A stretch of 60,983 bases of DNA from Paenibacillus radicis (ex Xue et al. 2023) (GTDB taxonomy: Bacteria > Bacillota > Bacilli > Paenibacillales > NBRC-103111). This document shows positions 43,641-52,791 of the stretch, in pieces. The stretch spans positions 1 to 60,983 of the forward strand of contig NZ_JANQBD010000040.1 of NCBI RefSeq assembly GCF_024722015.1. Reading direction: 5' to 3'. How positions within the stretch are numbered: the first letter of the stretch is position 1; each line of letters starts with the position of its first letter. The position numbers and the translations under genes are program-made. The notes beneath the pieces were generated by a model. It did no database searches and had not been told where the DNA came from. It was given only the letters and a program-made list of their open reading frames with translations.

Positions 43641-44156
43641 TTACTGGCCTCTTCGCCACTTTTCGAACAACTCTTTCATCTCGCTGCTCAGCTTGCTATC
43701 GAACGTATTTCTTTTAGAAGGGGCATCCTCGCGGATTTTCTGCTGAATCTCCCGTCGAGATAGCCTTATCTTAACCAATAGCTCGCTCGCCGGAACGCGA
43801 AAAGCTCCTTTTCCAAAAATGACATGCTGCTCCGTCATATCTGAAGTGGCCACATAAATCTGCTTTCTCCGCCCGATATGTTCCGTAACCAATCGCTCAA
43901 TCAGCTCATCAGCGGTTTCCTTCTCCTTGGTGTAATAAATGCGCAGCTTGCTCTGCACATACTTACCTCCCAATCCGGGAACAAAGTAGGCGTCGAAAAC
44001 AAGCAGCACTTTTACCCCTGAGAAAGACTGATATTCAGCTAACTGCTCAATGAGCCGGTCCCGCGCTTCCTCCAAGCTTATATCTTTTAACTTTTGCAGC
44101 TCCGGCCAGGCGCCGATAATGTTATAGCCGTCTACAATAAGTATTTCTTGAATCAT
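43641..44156 (-). CDS. rae1: NYN-domain endoribonuclease Rae1 (YacP)
   Basis: A 171-aa protein with a PIN-like NYN domain. Catalytic acidic residues lie in LIVDGYNIIGAW, LLVFDAYFVPG, KEKETADELIERL and VATSDMTEQ. The B. subtilis homologue Rae1 cuts mRNA within the ribosomal A site. It follows rlmB by 14 bp, as in B. subtilis. Confidence 0.92.
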   Translation of the reverse strand: MIQEILIVDGYNIIGAWPELQKLKDISLEEARDRLIEQLAEYQSFSGVKVLLVFDAYFVPGLGGKYVQSKLRIYYTKEKETADELIERLVTEHIGRRKQIYVATSDMTEQHVIFGKGAFRVPASELLVKIRLSRREIQQKIREDAPSKRNTFDSKLSSEMKELFEKWRRGQ

Positions 44157-44170
44157 ACCTGTAACACCAT

Positions 44171-44920
44171 CTATTTCTTGGACAAGCGCTGGCGAATCAC
44201 TTCATACATCAACACGGACGCCGCCACGGATGCATTCAATGAATTGACGTGTCCGAACATAGGCAACTTCAGTAAAAAGTCACATTTTTCCTTAATAAGC
44301 CTGCCCATGCCTTTCTGTTCATTCCCTATTACCAGCGCCAGCGGCATATTAAGGTTTGTTTGATACACCGGCTGCTGGGCCGCAACATCTGCTCCCGCTA
44401 TCCAGACACCCCGCTCCTTAAGCAGCTCGATCGTTTGCGCCAGATTCGTGACACGCGCTACTGCCACATATTCCACAGCGCCTGCCGATGTTTTGGATAC
44501 CGTTGCAGTTAAGCCGACCGACCTGCGTTTGGGAATAATCACCCCATGAACCCCAGTACAGTCAGCTGTTCTAAGAATCGAGCCCAGGTTATGAGGATCT
44601 TCAATCTCATCGAGAATCAGAATGAACGGCTCTTCGTTCCTGCTTTGAGCGATGGCCAAAATATCCTCCACTTCCACATAATCATAAGCTGCAACTTGAG
44701 CAACTACCCCTTGGTGCTGAATATTATCTACCATTTGGTCCAGCTTCCGTTTATCGGCGAATTGAACAATAACACCATTCTGTTTTGCTTCTGCAACGAT
44801 GGGTTGTGTCAGCTGCTTTTGCGCATTTTCGGCGATCCAAATTTTATTGATCGTTCGTCCGGACCGAAGTGCTTCCAGCACTGAATGCTTCCCCGCTAGA
44901 AATTCTAATTCTTCCTCCAT
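44171..44920 (-). CDS. rlmB: 23S rRNA (guanosine-2'-O)-methyltransferase RlmB
   Basis: A 249-aa SPOUT (SpoU) enzyme: N-terminal L30e-like substrate-binding domain (residues 1-80), then the knotted domain with motif 1 LDEIEDPHNLGSILRTADCTG, motif 2 ALVIGNEQKGM and motif 3 MFGHVNSLNASVAASVLMYE. It methylates the ribose in the peptidyl-transferase loop. Confidence 0.93.
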   Translation of the reverse strand: MEEELEFLAGKHSVLEALRSGRTINKIWIAENAQKQLTQPIVAEAKQNGVIVQFADKRKLDQMVDNIQHQGVVAQVAAYDYVEVEDILAIAQSRNEEPFILILDEIEDPHNLGSILRTADCTGVHGVIIPKRRSVGLTATVSKTSAGAVEYVAVARVTNLAQTIELLKERGVWIAGADVAAQQPVYQTNLNMPLALVIGNEQKGMGRLIKEKCDFLLKLPMFGHVNSLNASVAASVLMYEVIRQRLSKK

Positions 44921-44990
44921 TATCGTTCTCTCCTTTTATACGGCTTCAAACCTGTTCTCTGTGTAAAATCTTTGTTAGGTTTAAATTTAA

Positions 44991-45413
44991 TTAGTCACGT
45001 TCCAAAGACATCATCATCAAATATTGCAGCCGTTCCAGCTGTTTAGTGTAGTATAAGAAACCGATCAAGCATTCAAAGGCCGTGCTGTGGCGGTATTCCA
45101 GAATATCCGCATTTTTGGCCGAGCTGCCTGACTTGGCATTACGCCCCCGTTTTACGATATCCGTTTCTTCATCGGTCAGATGGGGCATCCATCGCTGCAG
45201 CGATTTGGCTTGTGCTTTGGCCGATACGTACTGTGTGGATAGACGGTGCAAATGGTTAGGACGGTGATTGATCTGGGCTATTACATATTGGCGAACAAAT
45301 ACCTCGTAAACCGCATCCCCGATATAAGCAAGCACTATCGGATTTAACAGCTTAGGTTCTTTGGCCGGAGGAAAGGAGAACAGACCGGAGTCTAAGGAAA
45401 AAGGCTCCTTCAT
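44991..45413 (-). CDS. mrnC: Mini-ribonuclease III (MrnC)
   Basis: A 140-aa dimeric RNase III catalytic domain lacking the dsRNA-binding domain. Key acidic residues are in LAYIGDAVYEVFVR and STAFECLIGFLYY. In B. subtilis it matures 23S rRNA. The ATG overlaps the cysS stop in TAATG, so translation is coupled. Confidence 0.94.
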   Translation of the reverse strand: MKEPFSLDSGLFSFPPAKEPKLLNPIVLAYIGDAVYEVFVRQYVIAQINHRPNHLHRLSTQYVSAKAQAKSLQRWMPHLTDEETDIVKRGRNAKSGSSAKNADILEYRHSTAFECLIGFLYYTKQLERLQYLMMMSLERD

Positions 45414-46810
45414 TAATTTCGCCGCCAGCGGATACCTTGAGGTGTATCCTCCAGAATAATCCCCCGCTCCGTCAGCAAATCACGAATTTCATCGGCACGA
45501 GCCCAATTTTTCGTTTTACGAGCTTCCGTACGGTCTATAATCAGCTGTTCGATCTCCTCGTCAAGCAGCCCTTCTTCCTCATGTGCTAGTATGCCCAGGA
45601 TACGGTCCATAGCTTCGAACTGCTCTAGCAAAAGCTTAAGAGAGCTGCTAGTAACGGCCTCTTGCTGCAAGTAAAGGTTCGATGCATTGACCAACTCATA
45701 CACAGCTGTAACGGCATCCGGCGTATTGAAATCGTCATTCATCTTGGCTTCGAATTGGCTCCTTGCCTCTTCGACAGCTTGTTTGACTCCATTATCGGTA
45801 TCGCCGTCTCCAGCCGCGGACAAACGATGTTTAATATTAGCCACGCAATTTTCAATACGAGCCAATCCATTCTTGGCTTGCTCGATAGTATCATTGCTAA
45901 AGTTCAACGGGTTGCGGTAATGGGCAGATAGCATAAAATAGCGAATGACCTGCGAACTGAGCGTTTGCAGCAGCTGGTTCACATTCACGCTGTTCCCAAG
46001 CGACTTGCCCATTTTTTCATTATCGATATTGATGTAACCGTTATGCATCCAATAATTAGCCATCGCGTGACCGGTCAAACATTCGGACTGGGCGATTTCG
46101 CATTCGTGATGAGGAAATTGCAGATCCTGTCCCCCGCCATGAATATCAATGGTATCTCCCAAATATTTACGAACCATCGCGGAACATTCAATATGCCAGC
46201 CAGGTCTTCCTTCTCCCCAAGGGCTTGACCATGATATTTCACCGGGCTTGGCTCCTTTCCAGAGCACAAAGTCCTGAGGGTTTTCCTTGCGATCGTCAAC
46301 CTCGACCCGAATTCCGAACTGCAGCTCTTCCAGATTTTGTTGAGACAGCTTGCCGTAATCCGCAAATTTGGTTGTTCTAAAATATACATCGCCGCCTTTT
46401 TCATAGGCATAGCCCTTATCAACAAGTCCTTCGATAAAGGCAATAATTTCGTCGATATTTTCCGTTACTCGTGGATTCAAGGTTGCTTTGCGAACACCCA
46501 AGCCTTCCGTATCCTCATAAAATTTGCGAATAAACAAATCCGCCACTTCAGGAACCGTCAGCTCCATCTGAGCCGCTTTTTTGATCAACTTATCGTCTAC
46601 GTCAGTGAAATTCACAACGTAATTAACTTCATAGCCTATGGATTCCAAATATCGTCTTACCACGTCAAAAAAGATCATCGGACGCGCATTGCCAATATGA
46701 ATATAATCGTAAACGGTTGGGCCGCATACATACATTTTTACTTTGCCAGGCTCAATAGTCTGAAATGTTTCCTTCGTTCTGGATAACGTATTATAAATTT
46801 TTAACGTCAT
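45413..46810 (-). CDS. cysS: cysteinyl-tRNA synthetase
   Basis: A 465-aa class I synthetase. Zinc Cys in VCGPTVYDYIHIGNAR (with the HIGH motif as HIGN), HIECSAM and HHECE, and KMSKS as KMGKSLGN. ATG 46810 lies 11 bp after GGAGG and gives MTLKIYNTLSR. Its start lies inside the end of cysE (20-bp overlap). Both genes are under the Cys T-box, fitting supply and use of the same amino acid. Confidence 0.96.
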   Translation of the reverse strand: MTLKIYNTLSRTKETFQTIEPGKVKMYVCGPTVYDYIHIGNARPMIFFDVVRRYLESIGYEVNYVVNFTDVDDKLIKKAAQMELTVPEVADLFIRKFYEDTEGLGVRKATLNPRVTENIDEIIAFIEGLVDKGYAYEKGGDVYFRTTKFADYGKLSQQNLEELQFGIRVEVDDRKENPQDFVLWKGAKPGEISWSSPWGEGRPGWHIECSAMVRKYLGDTIDIHGGGQDLQFPHHECEIAQSECLTGHAMANYWMHNGYINIDNEKMGKSLGNSVNVNQLLQTLSSQVIRYFMLSAHYRNPLNFSNDTIEQAKNGLARIENCVANIKHRLSAAGDGDTDNGVKQAVEEARSQFEAKMNDDFNTPDAVTAVYELVNASNLYLQQEAVTSSSLKLLLEQFEAMDRILGILAHEEEGLLDEEIEQLIIDRTEARKTKNWARADEIRDLLTERGIILEDTPQGIRWRRN

Positions 46811-47462
46811 TCTCTTGGCTACCTCCACTTTTGGATTTTATAGTTGCCACTTCTACTTTCAGTTCTTCAATTTGCTCCTGCAATTGGCGGAACATATCGA
46901 CTACGGGATCCGGTAAATTATTGTGATCCAGACGGCCTACACGAACGCCATCACGCTTTACCACACGACCGGGGATACCGACAACTGTACTGTTTGGAGG
47001 CACCTCGCTAAGCACTACCGCATTTGAACCAACCCTGGAATTATCCCCGACGGTAAAAGATCCAAGCACCTTGGCCCCGGATGCAATAACCACGTTGCTG
47101 CCGATCGTTGGGTGACGCTTGCCCTTTTCCTTGCCTGTTCCTCCCAAAGTGACGCCCTGATATAAAACAACATCATCACCGATCTCGCAAGTTTCACCAA
47201 TGATGACTCCCATTCCATGGTCAATGAAAAAACGCCTTCCGATAATCGCACCTGGATGAATCTCGATGCCGGTCATAAAACGGCTAATTTGCGAGGTGAT
47301 CCGCGCAGTGGTATACCACCGTTTCTTATATAAACAATGGGCCACACGGTGCGCCCAGAGAGCATGTAAACCGGAATAAGTGAACACCACCTCAAACCAG
47401 CTCCGCGCGGCGGGATCATTCTCAAATATAGTAGCGATATCTTCTCTCATGTGCTTGAACAA
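46791..47462 (-). CDS. cysE: serine O-acetyltransferase
   Basis: A 223-aa enzyme making O-acetylserine for cysteine synthesis. After an N-terminal helical domain, left-handed beta-helix hexapeptide repeats run from about GIEIHPGAIIGRRFFIDHG to NSTVVGIPGRVV, with the catalytic HGMGVVIG-type segment (HGMGVIIGE). It is the first gene after the T-box. Confidence 0.96.
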   Translation of the reverse strand: MFKHMREDIATIFENDPAARSWFEVVFTYSGLHALWAHRVAHCLYKKRWYTTARITSQISRFMTGIEIHPGAIIGRRFFIDHGMGVIIGETCEIGDDVVLYQGVTLGGTGKEKGKRHPTIGSNVVIASGAKVLGSFTVGDNSRVGSNAVVLSEVPPNSTVVGIPGRVVKRDGVRVGRLDHNNLPDPVVDMFRQLQEQIEELKVEVATIKSKSGGSQENDVKNL

Positions 47463-47531
47463 GACAACTCACCTGCTTCCTGCTTTCTTCCCTTTTCATA
47501 AGGTAAAGATTCTAAAATTCTATGAACAAAT

Positions 47532-47566
47532 AGAAAAGCCCCCACAGCCATAACGGCTGCAGAGGC
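47532..47566 (-). terminator. T-box leader terminator
   Basis: Hairpin GCCTC-TG-CAGCC / GGCTG-TG-GGGGC, then CTTTTCT on the minus strand. It is the terminator conformation competing with the antiterminator that contains the T-box. Confidence 0.85.
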
Positions 47567-47876
47567 GAAAAGTCGCGGTTCCACTCTGCTTGGACATGCA
47601 GCTTCACGCAGGCTATGTCCATCTTGTGCGTTCGTAACGTGAACGAATTCGGTAAGACTACCTTGCCGTTATGCTTTGTGAACAAAGCCAATCAGCAGCT
47701 CGTCAATACGGCTCCCAGGTGCATTTCCAATCATAGGGAATGGACAGCTCTCAGCTTGGGATATCCCATGATGCGATACCCAACTATCCTCTCTGTGAAG
47801 CCCTAATAATTGTACTCTCCTGCTCTACGCCACGATCCATATATTTGTTTCAAGAACTTTCGGTTCTATGTTTTAC
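47567..47876 (-). promoter_or_regulatory. cysteine-specific T-box riboswitch of cysE-cysS
   Basis: An RNA leader of about 340 nt. The T-box core AGAGTGGAACCGCG is at 47574-47587. Stem I features AGAGAGGATA and GGAAATGCACC are present; the specifier triplet is UGC (47721-47723), a Cys codon. Uncharged tRNA-Cys would stabilise the antiterminator and allow cysE-cysS expression. It matches the position of the known T-box between gltX and cysE in B. subtilis. Confidence 0.93.
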
Positions 47877-47883
47877 TTTCTTA

Positions 47884-47912
47884 ATCTTATATGAAAATCA
47901 CATGGTTTACAA
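47884..47912 (-). promoter_or_regulatory. cysE-cysS promoter
   Basis: Minus strand: TTGTAA (47907-47912), 17 bp, TAAGAT (47884-47889). The -35 hexamer includes the gltX stop codon (47907-47909), so the leader starts immediately after gltX. Confidence 0.6.
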
Positions 47913-49364
47913 TAATTTATTGAGTCTGGATATCACTTTAGATTTTCCAAGCAAGAAAACCGTGACATTCAGATCGGGGCCATGTGTCTGACCGGTGAGG
48001 GCGACACGGATGGTCATAAACAGCTGCTTCCCTTTGAAGCCGGTAGCTTTCTGCACTGCTTTAAGCATAGCAGGAATGTTCTCAACCGCAAAGGTTTCTG
48101 CCTGGGACACTTCATTCAGGAAGCCCTGCAGCACTACAGGCACATGCTCTTCCGTGAGCAAAGCCTTCGCCTCTTCCTCTTCATATGAAACATCCTCTTG
48201 GAAAAACAATTGCGACAATGGAACAATCTCGGCAGCATATTGCATTCTTTCCTGGTTCAGCCCAATCAGGCGGGTGACCCATTCCTGCTGCTCTGCTCCA
48301 AGCTCCTCTGGAACGAGCCCAGCCTTCTGCAGATGAGGCAATGCCAGCTCCACAACGCGGGACAGTTCAGCTTTTTTCAAATAATGATTATTCATCCAGT
48401 TGAGTTTATCCATATCAAACACGGCCGGACTCTTGGAAACCCGATCCAGATCGAATTGCTCGATCAGCTCTTCCTTGGTGAAAATCTCTTCTTCGCCCTT
48501 AGGGGACCAGCCCAGCAGCGCAATGAAGTTCAGCACCGCTTCAGGCAAATAGCCGAGCTCTTTATACTGCTGAATAAACTGTATGATGGACTCATCGCGT
48601 TTGCTCATTTTTTTGCGGTCTTGGTTCAATATAAGCGATAAATGCGCAAATTCCGGAATAGGCAGGCCTAGTGCCTCGTACATCATGATTTGTCTCGGCG
48701 TATTGGAAAGATGCTCTTCACCGCGAATAACAAGATTGATTTTCATCAAATGATCATCCAGAATAACGGCAAAATTATACGTAGGAATCCCGTCCGGACG
48801 TACGATAATAAAATCGCCAATTCCATTGGATTCAAACTCAACATGCTCACGAATCCGATCCTCAAAAGCAATAACCCGATTTTCCGTTACACGGAAACGG
48901 ATCGAAGGCTTGCGGCCTTCCGCTTTGAACTTTTCCAGCGATTCCGGTTGAATCTGCCGGCATTTACCTGAATAGCGAGGCATCTCGCCTTTAGCCTCCT
49001 GATCGGCGCGCTCTTGCTCCAAATCCGCTTCTGAACAATAGCAGTGATACGCATGGCCGTTTTGCAGCAATTGATCAACGAAGGGCTGATACAGATCCAG
49101 CCTCTCAGTTTGACGATAGGGGGCGTAAGGACCTCCTATATCTACACTCTCATCCCAGTTCAACCCAAGCCAGTTCAAGCCTTCCAACTGGTTGCCAATC
49201 CCGGACTCTACATGGCGAGTCTGATCGGTATCTTCAAATCGGATAATAAATTGCCCTGCATGCTTGCGGGCGACCAAATAATCGAATAATGCCGTACGTG
49301 CGCCACCTATATGTAAATGTCCTGTGGGGCTTGGCGCATATCTTACACGCATTTGACCTGACAT
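47907..49364 (-). CDS. gltX: glutamyl-tRNA synthetase
   Basis: A 485-aa class I synthetase. HIGH motif in YAPSPTGHLHIGGARTALF; Cys in YHCYCSEADLE mark a zinc-binding region; KMSKR motif is KKMSKRDES. In Bacillales it usually charges both tRNA-Glu and tRNA-Gln, with GatCAB correcting the latter; the sequence does not show which. I see no terminator between it and the T-box promoter. Confidence 0.96.
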   Translation of the reverse strand: MSGQMRVRYAPSPTGHLHIGGARTALFDYLVARKHAGQFIIRFEDTDQTRHVESGIGNQLEGLNWLGLNWDESVDIGGPYAPYRQTERLDLYQPFVDQLLQNGHAYHCYCSEADLEQERADQEAKGEMPRYSGKCRQIQPESLEKFKAEGRKPSIRFRVTENRVIAFEDRIREHVEFESNGIGDFIIVRPDGIPTYNFAVILDDHLMKINLVIRGEEHLSNTPRQIMMYEALGLPIPEFAHLSLILNQDRKKMSKRDESIIQFIQQYKELGYLPEAVLNFIALLGWSPKGEEEIFTKEELIEQFDLDRVSKSPAVFDMDKLNWMNNHYLKKAELSRVVELALPHLQKAGLVPEELGAEQQEWVTRLIGLNQERMQYAAEIVPLSQLFFQEDVSYEEEEAKALLTEEHVPVVLQGFLNEVSQAETFAVENIPAMLKAVQKATGFKGKQLFMTIRVALTGQTHGPDLNVTVFLLGKSKVISRLNKLL

Positions 49365-49425
49365 ACAGCTTGCTCCCCTCTAATTTAAACTGCCTCTTTT
49401 AATAACCGTAAATTAAATATTCTTG

Positions 49426-49911
49426 TTATGATAGCACATCTTGGATTAAACAAACAACCGATTGTGCGGCAATTCCTTCACCGCGGCCAGCAAAGCCCAA
49501 CTGCTCTGTCGTTGTAGCCTTTACATTGACCTGAGAAGGCTCTGCATCCAAGGCTTCGGCAATACGCTGTACCATTGCTGGAATATACGGAGCCATTTTG
49601 GGCTTTTGCGCAATAATGGTGGAATCGATGTTCCCGAGCTTGTATCCCGCTTCTTTCGCCAGCTTCCAAACATCCAGCAGCAGCTGGTAGCTGTCCGCAT
49701 CCTTATAAGCTTGATCGGTGTCAGGAAAATGCTTGCCTATGTCTCCCATGCCTAATGCTCCCAGAATGGCATCGCTGATAGCATGCAGAAGCACATCCGC
49801 ATCAGAATGCCCTAGCAGCCCCTTTTCATAAGGTATGTCGATGCCCCCGATAATGCACTTCCTTCCTTCCACCAGTTGATGCACGTCAAAGCCTTGTCCT
49901 ACTCGAATCAT
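49426..49911 (-). CDS. ispF: 2-C-methyl-D-erythritol 2,4-cyclodiphosphate synthase
   Basis: A 161-aa enzyme of the non-mevalonate isoprenoid pathway. Metal site GQGFDVH and LLGHSDADVLLHAI supply Asp and His ligands; TTEQLGFAGRGEGI is the C-terminal signature. ATG 49911 gives MIRVGQGFDVH; upstream in-frame codons overlap ispD. It is 2 bp after ispD. Confidence 0.96.
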   Translation of the reverse strand: MIRVGQGFDVHQLVEGRKCIIGGIDIPYEKGLLGHSDADVLLHAISDAILGALGMGDIGKHFPDTDQAYKDADSYQLLLDVWKLAKEAGYKLGNIDSTIIAQKPKMAPYIPAMVQRIAEALDAEPSQVNVKATTTEQLGFAGRGEGIAAQSVVCLIQDVLS

Positions 49912-49913
49912 TG

Positions 49914-50612
49914 TTATCTCTCTCCCCTTACATTCTGAATAATCCACTCCGCCCACGGCAAATCCTCAGGCGTTGTTATTTTAATATTATAATAATCGGA
50001 CTCAACCACCTGCACCGGCGTTCCGATCCGCTCAACCAGCATGGCATCATCCGTTCCTGCAAAACCATCTTTCTCTGCTTGCTCGTATGCAAGTTTAAGC
50101 AATGAAAGACGAAAAGCTTGTGGGGTTTGAATAGCCCACAAGCTGCGCCGGTCTGGCGTAGACTCAATCTTTCCTTCGTTATTGACAATCTTGATCGTAT
50201 CCTTAACGGGAACCGCAAGAACAGCAGCTTCCGCCTCCATCGCTTTGCGCCAGCATGCCAGAACATGCTCCACTGATGCGAAGGGACGGACTCCGTCATG
50301 TACCATAACCCATTCAACGTCCGAGCCCAGCACTTCAAGCCCTTTGTAAACAGAATCTTGCCTTTCCTTGCCGCCGGATACAACGTGCTTTACTTTGCTT
50401 AACGCAAACTGCTCGATGTAGCCGCTGCATCGATCCACATCGTCCGCACCCGTCACCAACACAACTGTATCCACCTGTTCGATCCGCTCAAACAAAGTCA
50501 ATGTATATACAAGAATGGGTTTCCCGCTTAATTGCAAATATTGTTTACTTTCCTCTGTCTTCATTCGCGAGCCCTTGCCCGCGGCTACAACTACTACAGC
50601 CAGTTTCCCCAT
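49914..50612 (-). CDS. ispD: 2-C-methyl-D-erythritol 4-phosphate cytidylyltransferase
   Basis: A 232-aa enzyme. CTP-binding VVVAAGKGSRM (about residues 6-16), then VHDGVRPF, VPVKDTIK and TPQAFR. It makes CDP-methylerythritol, two steps before the IspF reaction (the IspE kinase step comes between them). Confidence 0.96.
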   Translation of the reverse strand: MGKLAVVVVAAGKGSRMKTEESKQYLQLSGKPILVYTLTLFERIEQVDTVVLVTGADDVDRCSGYIEQFALSKVKHVVSGGKERQDSVYKGLEVLGSDVEWVMVHDGVRPFASVEHVLACWRKAMEAEAAVLAVPVKDTIKIVNNEGKIESTPDRRSLWAIQTPQAFRLSLLKLAYEQAEKDGFAGTDDAMLVERIGTPVQVVESDYYNIKITTPEDLPWAEWIIQNVRGER

Positions 50613-50684
50613 TGCATCCTCACCTGCCAGCTACCATCTGCGCGCGATCTACCTAGCGCGTTCACTCCTCTTATCATATACGTT

Positions 50685-51782
50685 TTAGAGAGCTTTTTCC
50701 AATAGTTTCGGTTTAGCGAAGATCATCCGGCCTGCAGAGGTCTGCAGCACACTTGTAACCAGTACGTCCAAAGTAGTGCCAATAAAGTCTCTCCCGCCCT
50801 CAACAACGATCATAGTCCCGTCATCCAGATAAGCAACGCCTTGTCCATGCTCCTTGCCATCCTTGATGACCTGCACCAGTATTTCCTCACCAGGCAGTAC
50901 AACAGGCTTAACCGCATTAGCCAGATCGTTAATATTTAGAACAGACACGCCTTGAAGCTCACAAACTTTATTTAGGTTAAAATCATTCGTGATTACTTTA
51001 CCTTGCAGTACCTTGGCGAGCTTAACCAGCTTGCTGTCCACCTCTGAAATTTCTTCAAAGTCACCTTCGTAAATCAAAACCTTAACATCCAGCTCTTTTT
51101 GGATCTTGTTAAGTATATCAAGCCCCCGACGTCCCCGGTTCCGCTTCAGCAAATCCGATGAATCCGCAATATGCTGCAATTCCTCCAACACAAATTCAGG
51201 GATAACCAGTGTACCTTCGATAAATCCGGTTTTACAAATATCTGCAATCCGACCGTCAATAATCACGCTGGTATCCAAAATTTTATGCTCTTCAAAGCCC
51301 TTCACTTCACCTGCTGCTCCACGTTCTTTGGATGAACGGGTTTTAGTAAGCAGCACAATAAACTCTTCTTTTTTTGCATAGCCCAAACGGAACCCTACAA
51401 TACCGAGCATTGCCGTAAAAATAACATGCAGAAAGGGCGAGAACAACCCGGCTTGTCCGAATGGGGTTAGAAGCATTACAGCCAGCATCAATCCGATTGT
51501 CATGCCTGCCGTACCTGCAAGAAGGTCGGTAATCGGGACATGAGCGACCTTCTCCTCCCCCTTTTCCATCCATTTCAATCCATAGTTGACCACCCAGGAA
51601 CTGAGCGTATAAAAGAGAACCACTCCGAGCAGCATCAGCCAATAAGCCTGGCCTGCAACCTCTTTCACACCAAAAACCGTTTCTATGAAATTAAAAAATG
51701 GTCGACCGACGGTATCACTCCACCCATAACCTAACACGCCTCCAATAACTGCAAAAAAGCTTTGAAACCATTTTTTCATCAT
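50685..51782 (-). CDS. PIN/TRAM-domain membrane protein (YacL)
   Basis: A 365-aa protein. The N-terminus carries about four membrane helices (residues 5-20, 46-65, 85-106 and 115-135). A PIN nuclease-like domain follows with acidic residues in ILDTSVIIDGRIADI, EFVLEELQ, SKLVKLAK and ITNDFNLNKV, and a C-terminal TRAM RNA-binding domain (about 295-350). It is the homologue of B. subtilis YacL; its substrate is unknown. The gene order disA-yacL-ispD is kept except for the inserted pssA. Confidence 0.9.
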   Translation of the reverse strand: MMKKWFQSFFAVIGGVLGYGWSDTVGRPFFNFIETVFGVKEVAGQAYWLMLLGVVLFYTLSSWVVNYGLKWMEKGEEKVAHVPITDLLAGTAGMTIGLMLAVMLLTPFGQAGLFSPFLHVIFTAMLGIVGFRLGYAKKEEFIVLLTKTRSSKERGAAGEVKGFEEHKILDTSVIIDGRIADICKTGFIEGTLVIPEFVLEELQHIADSSDLLKRNRGRRGLDILNKIQKELDVKVLIYEGDFEEISEVDSKLVKLAKVLQGKVITNDFNLNKVCELQGVSVLNINDLANAVKPVVLPGEEILVQVIKDGKEHGQGVAYLDDGTMIVVEGGRDFIGTTLDVLVTSVLQTSAGRMIFAKPKLLEKAL

Positions 51783-51875
51783 AGAATCACCTCCATACCT
51801 TCAATTATAAAATTCGATTCGTTACAATTATGAACCAAATCTTACCTGCCTAATCGTCAGTTTTGAAGAAAATGC

Positions 51876-51918
51876 AAAAAAAGCACTCATTTTCCACTAA
51901 AGGAAAATAAATGCTTTT
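51876..51918 (-). terminator. pssA terminator
   Basis: Minus strand: AAAAGCA..ATTTTCC pairs with GGAAAAT..TGCTTTT with a three-base mismatch in the stem, and the U-run follows. It separates pssA from yacL. Confidence 0.8.
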
Positions 51919-51966
51919 CATTTTCGCGTTAAACCTATAAGTAAGTCTAGATTTTTAAAGCAGCCT

Positions 51967-52701
51967 CTATAACGGAGTCGTTTCCGACTTCACTTCATCA
52001 AGGGACTTATTCTTTCTTTTACGTCTCGTAAAGAGTCGTTCAACGTTTTTTTTTAAGCCGTACAGCGCATAAAGAAGCAGCGGTACAAAAATCATTTTGG
52101 ATAATGTGCCTGGGAACTGAACTGCAACTACAACCGCAATAACAACTACGATCGGTGTAATCCAGATAGCGGCTTTGGGAATCCCTATTTTCTTGAAGTT
52201 AGGATACTTCACAGTACTCACCATTAAATACGATAACAGTAAAGTGCTAAGAACTAATACAAATGTGTTCAATTCCTTTTGGAATAACGCAAGTGTACAC
52301 AATACACCGCCAGCTGCCGGTATTGGAAGACCGATGAAATAGCCTGGAGTACCAGCTACAACATTAAATCTAGCCAAACGAAGCGCGCCGCAAATTGGGA
52401 AAATCGCCGTTACAATCCACGCAGCCGCTGCATTAAGCTCAGTAAAAGCAACTACGTACATAATGAATGCCGGTGCTACACCAAAAGAGATAACATCAGA
52501 TAAAGAATCCAGTTCTTTACCAAACTCACTTTGTACGTTTAGAGCACGCGCCACACTACCATCCAATCCGTCCAACAACATAGCCACAATAACCATAATA
52601 GCTGCAAGCTCGGGCTTGTTGTTAAAAACGAGAATGATCGAAATAATTCCCAAAAACAAGTTCCCTACAGTAAAAAGATTGGGAAGAGATTTAGTTAACA
52701 T
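51967..52701 (-). CDS. pssA: CDP-diacylglycerol-serine O-phosphatidyltransferase
   Basis: A 244-aa membrane enzyme making phosphatidylserine, the precursor of phosphatidylethanolamine. The CDP-alcohol phosphatidyltransferase signature D-G-x2-D-G-x-x-A-R-x8-G-x3-D-x3-D is read in LDGLDGSVARALN then FGKELDSLSD (residues about 43-69). About eight hydrophobic segments and a Lys/Arg-rich tail. It lies between disA and yacL, which it does not in B. subtilis, and has its own tandem promoters and terminator. Confidence 0.92.
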   Translation of the reverse strand: MLTKSLPNLFTVGNLFLGIISIILVFNNKPELAAIMVIVAMLLDGLDGSVARALNVQSEFGKELDSLSDVISFGVAPAFIMYVVAFTELNAAAAWIVTAIFPICGALRLARFNVVAGTPGYFIGLPIPAAGGVLCTLALFQKELNTFVLVLSTLLLSYLMVSTVKYPNFKKIGIPKAAIWITPIVVVIAVVVAVQFPGTLSKMIFVPLLLYALYGLKKNVERLFTRRKRKNKSLDEVKSETTPL

Positions 52702-52744
52702 TATTTGTCCACCTCTGGTTTACTTTACCCTAATAACTCTTATT

Positions 52745-52791
52745 ATATTAGGATACCATCTGATTGTATGCAAGTTAAATATGTCTGTCAA
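52745..52791 (-). promoter_or_regulatory. tandem overlapping pssA promoters
   Basis: Minus strand: P1 TTGACA (52786-52791), 17 bp, TACAAT (52763-52768), with the -35 inside the last codons of disA. P2 TTGCAT (52768-52773), 17 bp, TAATAT (52745-52750). The two share a base, so a polymerase at one would exclude the other. Confidence 0.7.
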
